A stretch of 64,000 bases of DNA, taken from NCBI GenBank assembly GCA_035048495.1, contig CM068541.1, positions 4,657,929 through 4,721,928 of the forward strand, written 5' to 3'. Source of the stretch: Euptelea pleiosperma (lineage: Eukaryota; Streptophyta; Magnoliopsida; Ranunculales; Eupteleaceae). Positions within the stretch are counted from its first letter, which is position 1. Every line of letters begins with the position of its first letter. Under the pieces are notes generated by a model. The model saw only the letters and a program-made list of their open reading frames with translations. It searched no databases and was not told where the DNA came from. Made by a program: the position numbers and the translations under genes. This document shows positions 9,728-22,627 of this stretch, one piece after another.

Positions 9728-11359
9728 TTAAACAGGAACAGTCCTGGTATTATAACCTGGCTGTTCCTCCGTCCCCGCGCCCGCCTCCATCTCAATTTCT
9801 TCCTCATTCTCGCCTGACATCTCCTCTAGCGATTTCCCCTTCGACTCGGGCACCAAGAAGGTACACACCATCCCAATGAAGTTGATCACGCCGAGCATGA
9901 TGAGCGAATTCTTTACCCCAATACCCGCTGGGTACCCTGCATCCGTCTTCGTCTTATCCTGGTTCTGCGCCGCATACAAGAACCCAAATGCACCTACAAT
10001 TGCACCAGCTTTCCCAGCAGCTGCCGAGATACCATGGCATGTCGAGCGCAGCCTGGCTGGGAAGATCTCTGCCGGAACGATAAATGTAGTACTATTGGGT
10101 CCAAAATTGGCAAAGAAGAAGGTCAAGGCGTACATCACAACAAACCCAATATGGTTCTCCTTCTGGCTCCAGTGATCGTAAGGGATGGCAAGAGCAAACA
10201 TGAAAACCGTCATGAAGAAGAAACCCATCAATTGAATTACAAACCTCCCAATGTAATCAATAAATGCCACCGTAAACCAGTATCCTGGCACAGTACTGCA
10301 GAGAGCGATGAGGGTTTGTGCCCTTGCAATTTTATAGACCTCTTCAAGTGCACTCATGGTCTTTGCAGGTGGGATCCACCCAATTGCGCTAAAGATGTCC
10401 TTCTGGAACAAATTTTGACTATAATATGCAATGTCCAGCAAGAACCATGTACTAGTGGTTCCGAGCAAGTGAAGTCCATGGCGACGAAGAAACCTCTTAG
10501 AGAACAAACCAAACATATTGGACTGCTCCTTTGACAACTCCTCAACCTTCTCCGGTTCCGCTTGAATTTCGACCTGCAATACCTTCGACATGTCGGAGGC
10601 AGCCTGTTTCGCATTCTTGGCGACAAGGGCAGTGTAACGGGCAGTCTCAGGCATTTTCATACGCCAGTAGTATGTGACGGCAGCTGGTAACGCACCGAAC
10701 ATTAAAATAAGACGCCACACATAATCAGCCTCTGGAACAGTGGAGGCAATTGGATCTATTTCATAAGAGGGGGACTTGAACTTGGCCTCGAATGCAGCAG
10801 AGACCACAATTGCAAACATCCCACCAACTAAAATTCCAAAACCTTGCATTGCAAAGACAGCGGCAATGAAGGCGCCACGCGTTTTCTTATTGGCGTACTC
10901 AGACATGATGGTGGCAGACAGAGGGTAGTCACCACCAATACCGAACCCAATCCAGAATCGGAAGAAGCAGAGGGTGGCCATAACAGCTTTGGGGTCCTTG
11001 CTGAACGAAAGTCCTGAGGCAATGGAGCATAGAACCATAAGCATGAGAGTCATGCCATAAACACGCTTGCGGCCCATTTTGTCACCGAGCCAGCCAAAGA
11101 AGAGCTGGCCAGCGAGGGCGCCAAAGAGCGCAACACCATTGACAGAAGCAGAGATATGAGGCGGTAAAGTGCCCGGTTTGTCTGCACCATCGACATGGTA
11201 GTATATGCGTCCGAGCAATTTGGTGACGAGGGAGATGCAGAAAAGATCGTAGGCGTCGGTGAAGAAACCCATACCAGCAATCACGATTGCAGTGAAGTGA
11301 TACCACTGCGTCTTTGCTGCATCTAGTGCAGTAAGCACCTGCAATTGTTCCCTAGCCAT
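9728..11359 (-). CDS. PHT1: High-affinity inorganic phosphate transporter (PHT1 family), copy 2
   Basis: Second intact PHT1 gene, 543 residues, same role as its twin (H+/Pi symport at the plasma membrane). By eye only five residues differ from copy 1: V69I, WTQKE to WSQKE, LIVLG to LIMLG, and two changes in the C-terminal tail (EEQSGYNI to EEQPGYNT). The signature GGDYPLSAT and the MFS loop [12 protein letters not shown] are unchanged. The leader intron is predicted at 11438-12574 with the same splice signals, and the TATA-like sequence recurs at 12771-12780. The leader intron differs from copy 1 by indels, an expanded TA run near 11480, an extra segment of about 40 bp near 11875-11925 and loss of a PHR1-type site. 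Both genes look functional; recent duplication or gene conversion explains the identity. Confidence 0.97.
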   Translation of the reverse strand: MAREQLQVLTALDAAKTQWYHFTAIVIAGMGFFTDAYDLFCISLVTKLLGRIYYHVDGADKPGTLPPHISASVNGVALFGALAGQLFFGWLGDKMGRKRVYGMTLMLMVLCSIASGLSFSKDPKAVMATLCFFRFWIGFGIGGDYPLSATIMSEYANKKTRGAFIAAVFAMQGFGILVGGMFAIVVSAAFEAKFKSPSYEIDPIASTVPEADYVWRLILMFGALPAAVTYYWRMKMPETARYTALVAKNAKQAASDMSKVLQVEIQAEPEKVEELSKEQSNMFGLFSKRFLRRHGLHLLGTTSTWFLLDIAYYSQNLFQKDIFSAIGWIPPAKTMSALEEVYKIARAQTLIALCSTVPGYWFTVAFIDYIGRFVIQLMGFFFMTVFMFALAIPYDHWSQKENHIGFVVMYALTFFFANFGPNSTTFIVPAEIFPARLRSTCHGISAAAGKAGAIVGAFGFLYAAQNQDKTKTDAGYPAGIGVKNSLIMLGVINFIGMVCTFLVPESKGKSLEEMSGENEEEIEMEAGAGTEEQPGYNTRTVPV

Positions 11360-11437
11360 GGATAGCTACTCTCTCTAAGCTTTCTTTCTCTCCTAGTACT
11401 ACTACTAATCCCCTTTTAACAGATCTAGAAAGATTTT

Positions 11438-12574
11438 CTGCAAGACATGAACAAGGGAGAGATCAGATCACAACATGTATATATATATATATATCCTGTG
11501 AGGTTAATCTAAAGATTTTCAAAAATGTGTTTCACAAGTAGTCATCGTTTGACATGCTGGTCAACTCGAACCAAAATCAATGTTCAATCCATGAATCCAG
11601 TAAAAAATATTGTGGCTCATTTATTGGGTATTCAAGAATCAAAACTCGTCTAGGAAGTCGACACGTGAACTGTAGAGACACAGTAATATTAATTTCTGCA
11701 GCTGCACTCCATAACTCTTCACTGTACTGTAATATTCACCCTACCAATTGCATACATTGAAATTTAATACATCTGTATTAGATAGTAAGCAGAGGAAACA
11801 TGTCATATTTTGTCACATGAGGAGCTTCTGATGTGGCAAAATGCATGAACCCAATTGGGTCCACCACATCAGGTGCCACGTGTTCTGCTATTCTGAAAAG
11901 AATTCTGTAGTGTATTATATAGAATCAACCCCCAGAAAAAAGAACAAGAAAAAGAAAAAGACCAGAAAACCTATAGGAAGATAAAAAGAGAGCTCATGTT
12001 TTCTAGTCCTCCACACTTTTGAAACTATCATAATTTTCCGTCTGATCTTAAAAGAAAATGCAATATACTTGATATGAAACCTAACCAGATTAGCAAATTT
12101 CTCATCTGATCTTTAAAAAAAAAGCACCCAGAAAGTCTAAAAATTCGGGTAAAAATGAAAGTACCGCATAAAAAAAATAAAGAAAAGAAAATTATTTGGG
12201 GTTCTTGAATATTATTTGAGGAGATTCCAAAAAAAAACAACGAGGACTTTTCAACGAGTCAACGATTATTTTGGAAAGATCAAAGCTTGACGATTAATGT
12301 GGCAATTCTTTCGAGTGTAGAACAGTAGATGCAGCTAACACCCCAAATAAAGTAAAAAGAACTCCCAAAACAAAACAAAAAACACAAATTCCCAAATAAA
12401 AATGAAGAAGAAGCAGCTCAAAGAAATGGGTAGCTCCGATCCAGAGCCATTAAAGACGAAAATACGGTAAACCCATTGAAGAAGAAAACTCGATTCTAAG
12501 AAAAAGAAAGGAAAACAGAGAAGATCAAACGACGAACCAGAAAGTTTTAATTCAAAGAGAGAAGGCTTTCTTAC
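11438..12574 (-). other. Predicted 5' leader intron of PHT1 copy 2
   Basis: Same splice signals as copy 1. It has a longer TA run (about 11478-11493) and an extra segment of about 40 bp near 11875-11925 that contains a CACGTG core absent from copy 1. Confidence 0.7.
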
Positions 12575-12770
12575 ATTGTCTCTCGAGAATCAAGATAAGT
12601 CTTCAGATGCTCCACACTTTGCCACTACTTGGGAATGAAACACACAGTGAGAAAGAGAACCGTCACTTTTACTTAAAAAATGAAGAAAGAAACACAACCG
12701 TCACTCTCACACTCACCTCTTCAGATTTCAAAGAGAGAGAAGCACATAGAGAAGCAGAGAAGGAGAGATC

Positions 12771-12780
12771 TTAAATAATA
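12771..12780 (-). promoter_or_regulatory. TATA-like box, PHT1 copy 2
   Basis: Same sequence as in copy 1. G-box at 12947-12956 about 167 bp upstream. Confidence 0.45.
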
Positions 12781-12914
12781 GGAGGGAAAGGAGAGAAAAG
12801 TCCTACCGTTTTGAACTGCGTAGGGAAAGGAGAGGGCGAGTTCTCTCGTAACTGCATTGCACTCACCGGGTCAGAAAAAATTTAGGGAGTAGAGGAGGAC
12901 TCCCACGCAGAGGA

Positions 12915-13218
12915 GCAGCACTTTTCGCTGAACAACCAGAACATGAGCCACGTGGCACACTATTAGATGATGATTACCGTATGGATGTTTGGCCAATCCC
13001 TAGGTGAACTTACAACCAAAAATCAGCCTCATTAGTGATTTCAAACCTATGAATATTTCTATCCAAAAAACGACTTCAATCCAATACTTAGAAATCACTA
13101 ATCAGGCTAATTTTTGGTCTGTATGTCCATGTAGGGTTGGGCCAAACATACATACGGTCAGAAATCTCTACGAATTTGCCACGTGGCTCATATTATGGTG
13201 GGTCAGCAAAGTTTACTC
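12915..13218. mobile_element. Family-1 foldback in the PHT1 copy 2 promoter
   Basis: Same insertion as 7544-7846, carried along by the tandem duplication. Both G-boxes are intact (12947-12956 and near 13177). Confidence 0.85.
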
Positions 13219-13950
13219 TAGAGGAGTAGATCTGTCAGCCTTATTTGCTCATATTTTGGGCCCACTGATCACGTCGATCTCTTAAAACTTAAATATGAAA
13301 TACATCCAAACTAATTTTTAACTTTTTTGGCTTATAAAAGTCAATAAATTACTTTTTCGTGTGTAGCCAAACGCCCCCTTACTATGTATGGAACAACTTT
13401 ACTATTATAAAAGCATACCCCCCCCCCCCCCTTTGGATTATTCAGTTTTAAACATGAAAATTCCTTTTATAAGACAAAAAATTGTCAATATTTTGTTTTT
13501 TATTTTTAAATTATTTTTTGCCGAATTTTTGAATGCATTTTTAAATGACAAATCCGAATTAGACTCGAACATTTCCCATACCGTATTTTTTGCCGCACTT
13601 TGAATTGCTAACTATGGACATAGGACTTGGGATGTTTGATTACGCCCCGGTCCATAATAGGGAGGTTAGAAATTAGAATGAATTTATTTTTAGAGAAGAG
13701 TTTTCAAAGAAAGGGGGTGAAGGATACATTTTCATATTTGTTTCAATATGGTTACTTACATGCTTATTGTGTTTTTACTTAATTTTTACTTGTTCTAGTT
13801 AATAAAATTTCTATGCTATGGAGGATTAGGATCCTTCATCCATAGTATTATCATCGACCTTCTCATATTTATGTTTCCATTTGCACAATGTATCGACTTA
13901 TTTGAACTCTTATTCCGCTTTGCTTCTTAATAATAAAAGGTTCAGACTCC

Positions 13951-14147
13951 CAGGACCCCCTTTTTCTGACCCCTTCTCAGGAGTCGTGTGCTCGTCCGTG
14001 GATTTCACAAATTCAACGGTGGTTGAGCTCTAGCAAAAAGTGAAAAAAGTGAATGCCAACTTAGTGCTATCAACCACCGTTGTATTCTTGAAATCCACGG
14101 CCGAGCACACAACTCTCAAGAGGGGTCAGAAAAAAGGGGTCCCTTGA
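13951..14147. mobile_element. CCGTGGAT foldback (hairpin) element
   Basis: Arms share CCCCTTTTTTCTGACCCC, GTGTGCTCGxCCGTGGATTT and CAACGGTGGTTGA; loop about 40 bp. Confidence 0.7.
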
Positions 14148-14167
14148 GCCCAACCCATAACCATAAT

Positions 14168-14350
14168 AAAATGCATATACTTATCAAAAGAAATTTCTAT
14201 TCACAACGGAAGTTAGTATCACAATTTCTACCAACAAGCTTCGGCTCACTTGATTAAATTAACTTTGCAACACTACTATATAGTACTATCATTGCAAAAA
14301 AACTCCATTTGCGACAGGTCTAATCTTTTGCGAATACATCACCCCAAACC
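14168..14350. repeat. Dispersed repeat, copy 2
   Basis: Same-order match to 1005-1200 at roughly 80 percent by eye. No terminal structure identified. Confidence 0.65.
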
Positions 14351-14694
14351 ACTATGGTTCAACACCGTGGGTAAGACCGAGAGAGAGAGAGTTACAGTAG
14401 AGAGAGAGAGGAAGGGAGAGAGAGAGGAGATATAGAGATGAGGTGGGTCCTACACTGGAGGGGGGACATTTTTGTCCGGTGTAGGTGCCCGGTCGAAAGA
14501 TGTGGGCACCCATAGAGCAACCCTTTACACAATGGTGTGTGTGTGTGAGAGAGAGTCCAAGCCCAACCCTATTTTCTTAGGGTTTGAAAATCTTAACCTA
14601 ATCCCAACACAAGCACCATAAACCCTAGCTCGGCCCAAGGTCGAGTTAAGCCTGTCTGGCTCGGGTTGGGCTCGTCGAATTTGCACCCCTACTT

Positions 14695-14790
14695 GAAACA
14701 GGCTGATTGTTTGCTGTCTAGGTCCATCAAGTGGTGGGCCAATCGTTCTTCGGTCAGTGGGCCCGAAAGAGTGTGCCAAGTGGTGAATTT
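14695..14790. mobile_element. Family-1b arm fragment
   Basis: Only a right arm: TAGGTCCATCAAGTGGTGGG and GGTCAGTGGGCCCGAAAG. Confidence 0.5.
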
Positions 14791-14927
14791 TTATGCGCTC
14801 CACATCTTCAATGGAAAAATGCTCCAAAGAAAATTTGTTAGCATGAAGCAATGGTACTGTAAATGTCCAACGTCCACACCACACGATCAGGACTTCACAT
14901 CTAACACCGCCTATTTCGAGTAGAACT

Positions 14928-15219
14928 CTGCCGACCGCCCATAATACAAGACACGTGGCACACGTTTAGAGGACGGTGACCGCATGGATGTTTGGAAAAT
15001 CCCTAGGTGGACCTACAAACCAAAAAGGAGCCTATCATTGATTTCAAACTTTTGGATCTTTGTTCTCCAAATAATGGTCAATAAATGCAACTCCTATCCA
15101 ACGCTCAGAAATCACTAATCAGGCTAGTGTGTCCATCTAGACAAACATCCAATACTGAAAGAAATCTCTAAGAATATGCCACGTGGCTCATATTGTGGGT
15201 GGTCAGCAAAGTTCCACTC
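14928..15219. mobile_element. Family-1 foldback upstream of the membrane-protein gene
   Basis: Starts GAGTAGAAC, ends GTTCCACTC. Flanks GCCTATTTC (14919-14927) and GCCTGCTTC (15220-15228) match at 7 of 9 positions. Exact G-box at 15178-15187. Confidence 0.82.
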
Positions 15220-15502
15220 GCCTGCTTCTACGATTCTCGACTTGTCTTCAAGAATCAGATCCCGTACCGAGGTCCGCGAGAGAGAGAGAGAGAGAGCGGG
15301 AATTACAGTTCTCTCTATCGTTTACTTCCTCTCCGAGTCAGATACTCAGATGACATAAACAAACTGATAAACTCTAAATTAATGATGTCAACTTCGACGT
15401 GTCACTGACGACGGCATCTCCTCGACGCGCCTTAAAACCGAAGCAAAATCTACACCCAATAATCTTTCAGTGTGTGTGTGCGTGTGTAAAGAGCGTGTAA
15501 GA

Positions 15503-15533
15503 GAAACTCTCTCTCTCTCTCTCTCTCTCTCTT
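15503..15533. repeat. CT microsatellite in the leader of the membrane-protein gene
   Basis: Run of CT dinucleotides after a GT-rich stretch at 15470-15487. Confidence 0.8.
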
Positions 15534-15902
15534 CTATAACTTCTGGTTCTGGTTGGTTTCGCTTCTGTTTCATCGTTTCAAAGCGCGCGTGGCTTCTCCT
15601 TGTCGGTTCTTGGATCCCGGCCGTTGACGTATCTCTCGGGACCCACGGTCAATCTGGACCGTTGGTTATGAATTTCGGCGTTGATTGTTTCTTCTGTTCT
15701 CCTCCTCGTTCTCTGCTTCCACTCTCGTGGAATTCCCTTGATCTTTTTCCAGGTTTTTTTTTTTCCTTCTCCCTACTTGATTACAATCTCCATCATTCTT
15801 TATTTGTTTTCTGTCAAAGAATTGGTCCGACAATTTTTGGATTGATTTTTGCAGAGATTTTAGGTTTTTATAGCGTTAACGAGAGCTTAGAGCGTAATCG
15901 CG

Positions 15903-18900
15903 ATGGGCACGGGCGAAAACAGCCAGCATTTCTATCCTCTAACAAGTTTACAAATTGGGTAAGTTGGAGTTTTCTTCTTCTTCTTTATGGCTTTGTTGAA
16001 CAATTAATTGATCATTGCTTGACCAGGTAGATTTGTTTCATGTAATTTCAAAATTCTTCCTAGAAATTTAAATTTCTTGAAAATTTGACAATTCCTTGAA
16101 ATTTATTTACATTTAGACTCTGTATGGTTGCTCTGAAAAAATTTCTAGAAATTATTTTTGCACATTCTGTAAAACGATTACCATACAGTGCCTTAGATCT
16201 TATTAACGAATCCGAATACGTTTTACTGTTTAGATATCTCGGTATTAAATAATGATTACAAAAGCGAAACTTGCAGAATCTTAATAACGGATGTCCAGAA
16301 CCTAGTAGTACTGTGTTTACTTGATTGTCATCGTTCATTGGTCTGGTCTGAATCAAATTCTGTTATTTGGGAGATCATCAAATGTGATTCTTCCAGTCTT
16401 CAGTGCACTCAAAGGCCGCACTAAATTCTATAGCTTTCGGAATTGTTTTTTTTTATTTTTCATATAGGAGCTTGATGTGTTGGAGAAGTGATTGTTAAAG
16501 AAAAAGGTTTAGGATGACAGATGATTATGGATTTGTAATATATCTTTCTTTCGTGGTATGTTGGATTTTCTGGTGAGATCATCTCTCTAGGGCATCCTTG
16601 GGTAGTTGTGGGTTGATGACATTCTTCATGAATAGGTAGTAAAAGTACCAAACTACTCTCTATGGGTTTCTCTTTAAAGCCTTGTTTCATGTTCTCCTAC
16701 AAAACCTTTGGAACAGTGGGTTATGCTCTATAAAATGTTGTGTTCTCTATGATTTACAGAGCAGTGTTGAATTAGAGAGGATAGTTAAACATATAATCAG
16801 GGTCATAATCATTTGTGGGCATCTCACTGAATTATGCTTCCGTGGTGACTAATTATGTCTGGCACTCTGCTGGTGTACTGTGCAGGGATTTACAATCTTA
16901 TCTTTCGCATCTCTACCTTTTTTTGCCCCCCCAAAGTAACAAATTATTTATCTTGGTGGACAACAGTCCGTGGTTGATAGACCTGGATTCACGGTCTGCA
17001 CACATGTGGCAATTTGTGGTTACCAAGGTTGCAAAGAACACCTTCATGTATCACATTCTACTGCTTTTAAGATGTTACCACGTAACAAAGTTAATTAGTA
17101 TTTCTCTTCAGTCCAGGTTGTCCCCATTTGCAAACACTAGAACACGGCGGGAGGGAAAGGATTTTGGAAAGAGGCCTGATTTGAAGGGTGAGAGATGGTT
17201 CCCATTGATCGATGCTGCAGCATTATCTCATAAGAAAGCATTGCTACCTGTGAAGAAACTGAGGAATTCTATGCTCTTGAACAGTAAGCTGGATCAGACC
17301 TTGTATGGTTTTATTGTATTTGAAGTTACATGGACTAATATCCGTGGTATCAACTATCTGAACGAGCTTCAGGTATTCTCACATATTCTTGCTGCGTTTC
17401 TTATTTTGCTTTGCTTTAATAAGAACTATTGTGTTTTATAAATTTGTATCATCCCTGCAGACAGATACATCGATGGCAATAGAGGCTAAAGTCATGAAAA
17501 GATGGGAATTTGATAGTATAGAACATGCTTTGAGCTGCATTTCTTCATGGTTCGTGGGGACAGACTACGAGTGTCTTCTCTTGAGAAAGTATCTGGATTC
17601 CATCATAGGTATGCATTTTGGGCTCCTATAACTCCTAAAATTTAATTAGAGGAAGTCTCAGGTCAGGTCAGGAGGATGGGAAGCAGCCACCTTCCTCGCC
17701 TGTGCTGTATTCCATGCACCCTGACCAAGGTTCTAAGAAGGTGCTGTCAACGTAAAATTTGGCGCAACCATCTGATCTTATGTATTCTTTTGGAAAGTAT
17801 ATTGATAGCTATCCAGAAAAGAAAATAAATGAGTTGTCTACCTTCATCCTTTCGAGTAATCCTTTTACCTGGAAAATCTCTTACCTGGATGGCAGATGCA
17901 GCGAGTACTGCTTTTTCCCGGCACCCAAACCAAGAAGGAATATATTAATAGAAGAAAGAGCAAACAAAGATCCATCCCCCTCTAAGAGGGAAACAATAAC
18001 AATTTGTTCTTCCTATTTGAAGGTCTGAATAAAGAACAAACTCCAAGACAGCGAATTTGTTAAAATAGTAGATATTTTATTCCGGGACCCATCTTTATCA
18101 CCATTCTGTATGGCATTCCTATTTCAAATGTGGATTTCCTTTGGACAGCTAATACAATTAGAATCTTTTCCAGGGGAGGTGTTCTATGATGCCCAAGAAG
18201 ATTTCTTAATGACTGATCCTACTGGTGATGGTGAAAACATCTGTAATGCTGATGAGTGTATCGCAGATGGATCTCCCAGTGGCCTTGGAAGCAATTTTAG
18301 GGTATACCCTGCAACCACTGAATACAGAACAAGCATGCTGCACACACCACCTCCCCCCCCCGGGCCCTACAAGAGAAGAAAAACAACAAAATCCATTAGT
18401 TCTGGAGGTGAACTTGATTCATTTTCTGAGGAAACACACGGTGAAATTGTGAACCCACCAAGGCATTCAAAGACGTCGACTTCTACCGATATCAGTGACA
18501 GTGGAAACAAAGTGGAAGCTACCCAATGCAGTGATGTTTTGATTTTGTTTAGGTCCAATGACTGTAACATCCCATTTAGATTGAGGCAAATAATTATGTC
18601 TGATCTACGATTACTTACTTTACTAGAGTCTGGGCTTCCATCTTGGGTTATTTTTCTGCAGTCATATCCAGTATTTTGCCATCTATACCGTCCATGGATG
18701 TGCCCTCTAGTAAGAGCTTTATATGTGCTGATTTCAGTTGTTACTGTTCTTATCGGATTTTACGATTTATACAAAAATGTCCCAGTATTGAAGGCAACTG
18801 TATCTCGTTTGTGTGGACCCCTTTTTGACTGGATAGAAACTTGGGAGATGATATCAAGGATTAAGTACTTGGGGACCATGCTATTTCTGCATAATTTTGA

Positions 18901-21900
18901 GAAAGCCGTTAGGTGGTTCCTAATGGTCACGCGTGCTACCAAGTCATTTCTTTTAGTTCTCACCCAGCCAATGGTGGGGCCACTTGTGGAGCTTTGGGAT
19001 CTCCTTCTTCCCTTTTGGAATATATGCCTTCAAGCAGTAGAGAGCTTCGGTTCAGTTATTTGGGTTGCAATTGGTTCTTCATGCAGTTCAGTAATGGACC
19101 TAGTCGAGATTTTACTCTTGCCAATATGGTTCATTCTTTCTGTTCTTTGGAGTATCGGTATGTCATCAGCTGATTTGACAACTTAATTCATATAAGTTAC
19201 TGGTTATTTGTCAGCAGAATATTTTACTGGGATCTTGTTTTAACAGCATACTTTGTTGGTTGTTGTATCACAGCATCATCAATTGTATACCCAATGTTTT
19301 TAGCTCTGTGGGAAATACTATATGCTCCCATACGCCTGGCTCTGGCATTGGGAAGTTTTATAGCTTTTATTTTCTCCTGCATATTTGATTTTCTGGGAGA
19401 TATTTGGTTGTCAGCAAGTAGCATATTCCAGATTGCATCAGCTTCCGAGGCAACAGTAGGCGCATATGAGGTTTCCTTGTGGCGTACGCTTTGGAATGAC
19501 CTTTTCTCCCAGGTTGTTAAGATTTTATGTAGTTATGTTCTATGATCGACATTACCAAAGCTGCGTGGTCCTTTGTTTATCCAATGTAACTTTTCTTCTT
19601 TCTTGCAGGTTTTCCGTGCAATCCGGAGCATTGTAAATGGGTTTGTTGCATTCTTTGCAACGTGCAACAGGCACCGCCTGAGGTATGTTGTGCGGTTATA
19701 TTTTCCTGTATTTTGATTTTCATATAGTTAGCTATGTCTTCCTATTTTAGTCCATTCTAGCTTTGACTTGCAATAAATTTATGTAGATCTCTACTGATTG
19801 GGGCTTCAGTGTTGCTAAATTTTGATCAGCTTGATAAATTTTCCCTAAGATTGTCAGGATGGAGGATCCACCAGCTAATCGTTAGTAGCAATAAAAGATG
19901 CTCTCTAAAGACCTTATTTCTGTTACTCTATATTATTTACTGTACATCTCTACTAGTGTACAACACAAGTTTCTAGCTCAAAAATGGTAATGATAGAGGT
20001 CAGTAGGTTGCCTTGGGGAGTTGTGAGATCCTCAGATTTTAGTTGCAGGAACCATCTCTACTAGGTGCTTCAGATCTTGCTCCTGCTCCCATACCTGCTT
20101 CCCACACTTAAGCAAGTCAAAACTTGGTGGCAATAGCTGCTTCCCTGCTTCCAGAACCAGTCCCGCTTCATGCAAGTAAGCCTCAGATTGCAACAGACTA
20201 CTGTAGGAAAGGTTAAGTAGAAGAAAGCAAAAAAGGAAAGAAAAAGAAAATGTCAACAATGTAACTCAAACCAGGCCTATACACAATTGAATGAGCCACT
20301 CTATTGACAGTTTTAACGGCAGGTTTCCGACACAAAATGACAAAGTTTGGAAATAAACCTCTTGGATATCCGGCAGAAAACACTACACTTGCATAACCAA
20401 AAAGTGTTGCCATGCTAGTCAACTAATTAACATCCAGTGAAATCTTGGTTCCTGCCTAAGCTAAGACGTCTGCCATAGAAAGGTCAAACAGGGTGTCAAC
20501 AAGCAAGGAAGTGATATCTTAAAACCATTAATTAAAAAAGGAGAAAAGGATAAATAAATGCATGTAGTATAGCAAGCTATGTGTTATTGTGATAATACTA
20601 CTTATTTTACTAGTTCATCGGAATCTTCATAATAAAGATTGATGTCAGTACAGGTTTCTAATTATTATGCTTAAATTATCATGCATTCCTGTGGTTTTTG
20701 CAAATATGTAATTTAATTGCATTAATAGTTGAAGTTTAGATGTTTCATTCTCTAAATCTTTTTGAAAGGTGATTAAACTCTCACAGAAACAATTGAAACC
20801 CATTCCTATCCTTGGAGAGGCTTTTAGGTGTTGCTCTGGCTTCAGAATTTTGCCCTGCTTTGAGACCACCTCTATCTCCGAGAAAATATTTGCTGCCCCC
20901 TCGGCACTACAAAATTTGAGACGCAAAAATGCCACGTGGAGCTCACCGACGTTAGTCCACCTCGTGGTGAACCTACATACCAAAAATCAGCTTGATCGAT
21001 GATTTCTAACATTTATAGTTTAACATCCAGAAAAATGCTCAAATAAAAAATCACGCTATTAAAATGCTAAATCCAATGGCTATAAATCAACAATTAAACT
21101 GATTTTGTTGTGTAAATCCATCAAAAGGTTGACCAAATGTCCGTAAGGTCAGTGGGAGAGAACTCCATGTGTCATTTTGGGAGGGGGACATCAAACTCGG
21201 TCTCATTGTAATCACCGGGATGACTACTGGAGGAGCCTCTGCTTTGTGATATAATTGGACTTCTATAAATTTCATGTGGATCCGATATGTAAATATTTTG
21301 CAACAATATGCACAAAATATTTAGTACTGATTTTGATTCTTAAAACCATCATCTACACTTTATCCCAAATATTTGGCATTGGCAACATGAATTATTTCGC
21401 CATCTTTAAGAAAAATGATAAAAATTTAAATCCATCTCTCATGGTCTGTATGAACATTTTTCTGTGATACTGAATCAGAGTTGATTGCTAGTGACATCCT
21501 TCTGGTTCATCACTCAAGCTTAATTAACCAACTTTTTCTTATTTACGATGGTACACAGCATCTATAATCATATGCAGGACTTTCTCCAACGACTATCTTG
21601 CCTAGCCAACAGATCACAGTCCCTGGATTCTAGTCATTGTAGACGGAAATGTGGAGCTCAAAATCCAGTAAGTTCTCATGGTTGTGCATATAAACTGTAT
21701 GTGTACAAGTTATAGTTTTCACACATGCACAGGCGCAAACTGTATCTGCCACACATAAACACACACGAGCTGTTGTTGATCCTCACAAACAGGTATCTAA
21801 GTAGTTAGTCGAAAACTTTACTACTTTGCTCTTAATAATATAATGATCTTTGAGTTAAAAGATGTGTTCGTTTCTGTAATGTGGACTTTAATCCTTTCAA

Positions 21901-22627
21901 CGCGCATCTCCTGGCTTTACCTGAAAAGTATCTAATTTATTAGGTAGAAATAAGAAGAGTTGTAGCTCCTTGAGCCATCATGTTTCAGGAATGGGCTGGA
22001 CACTTGGTATTCTTTAGAATAAACTGGGTCTTTTGATCGGTTTGGAAATTTGTAACTTGGACATGGACAGATGTCAGTGTCAGATACATTGATCTCGAGA
22101 GTCCAGTTGATTCCATACATTGAGATATTTTTATAAAATAATATTAGTTAATATAAGTAAACAATGAACTTAAACAAGTATAGTTAGAAAAACAAAGACG
22201 TTTGATAAAATTATAATTTTTTTTAAGTGTTGGCGTGTTTCCAACATGTCTTGTTTTGTCACCTTCAAGGCCTCCATTCAGCTGGTTTCCAGCAGTGCTA
22301 GCACCTAACATGGCAACATTCTCAGAAAATGGAGTGTCCTTGTTAGGTTTCAAGCAATAAGAAACGCCTTTCCCCGATATGAAACAGTTACATTTGTTGT
22401 CAGGGAGGACCAATATCTTTCATGGAAGTAGTCTGATCTGTGGTTCTTTAGACAAGAGTTGAAACTCGAGGGTGTTCATCTCTCGTCTTTACCTCGCTCT
22501 AATAGTCTAATGAAGAAGTTGCAGACTAATTATTTATCAAGTCAATAACATTTTAAATTTTTTTTTTCTGTTGCAGGCACCCTCATCGAACACACGAGAA
22601 ACCACACTTGAGACAAAACGCGCGTAA
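15903..22627 (+). CDS. Conserved plant multi-pass membrane protein of unknown function (9 coding exons)
   Basis: Predicted coding exons: 15903-15958, 16886-17027, 17112-17372, 17461-17608, 18174-19157, 19274-19512, 19609-19682, 21559-21667, 22577-22627. All junctions are GT-AG, reading phases agree and the join gives 687 residues. The protein starts MGTGENSQHFYPLTSLQIG. Exon 5 (about 203-531) has a Ser/Thr-rich stretch with HTPPPPPGPYKRRK, then DVLILFRSND and a hydrophobic half. Likely membrane spans lie near 383-400 (ALYVLISVVTVLIGF), 512-530 (LVEILLLPIWFILSVLW) and 551-571. The tail is basic and polar. I recognise it as resembling uncharacterised membrane proteins conserved across land plants, but know no assigned function. 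A leader intron at about 15753-15854 is likely. Intron 7 holds a foldback element. Some exon ends are inferred from splice consensus and phase only. Confidence 0.85.
20925..21182. mobile_element. Family-1b foldback in intron 7 of the membrane-protein gene
   Basis: Left arm GCCACGTGGAGCTCACCG and CATACCAAAAATCAGCTTG; right arm CTGATTTTGTTGTGTAAATC and GGTCAGTGGGAGAGAA. Confidence 0.65.

Larger units (their letters stand above)
9518..13394. repeat. Tandem duplication unit 2 (PHT1 copy 2 with leader intron and promoter)
   Basis: Same-orientation copy of about 4170-8024. The about 1.5 kb between the units is single copy and filled with foldback elements. Main differences are small indels in the leader intron. 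Confidence 0.93.

Noticed and set aside
15470..16030. 186-codon ORF starting in the microsatellite
   Set aside because: Low-complexity start, runs through leader and intron 1 of the membrane-protein gene, in another frame from the conserved exon 1.
16815..17441. 208-codon ORF
   Set aside because: Reads through intron sequence; real exons 2 and 3 within it are bounded by clear GT-AG sites.
21355..21400. TTATCCCAAATATTTGGCAT as a gene signal
   Set aside because: It resembles the reversed 3' tail motif of LINEs, not a coding or regulatory feature.
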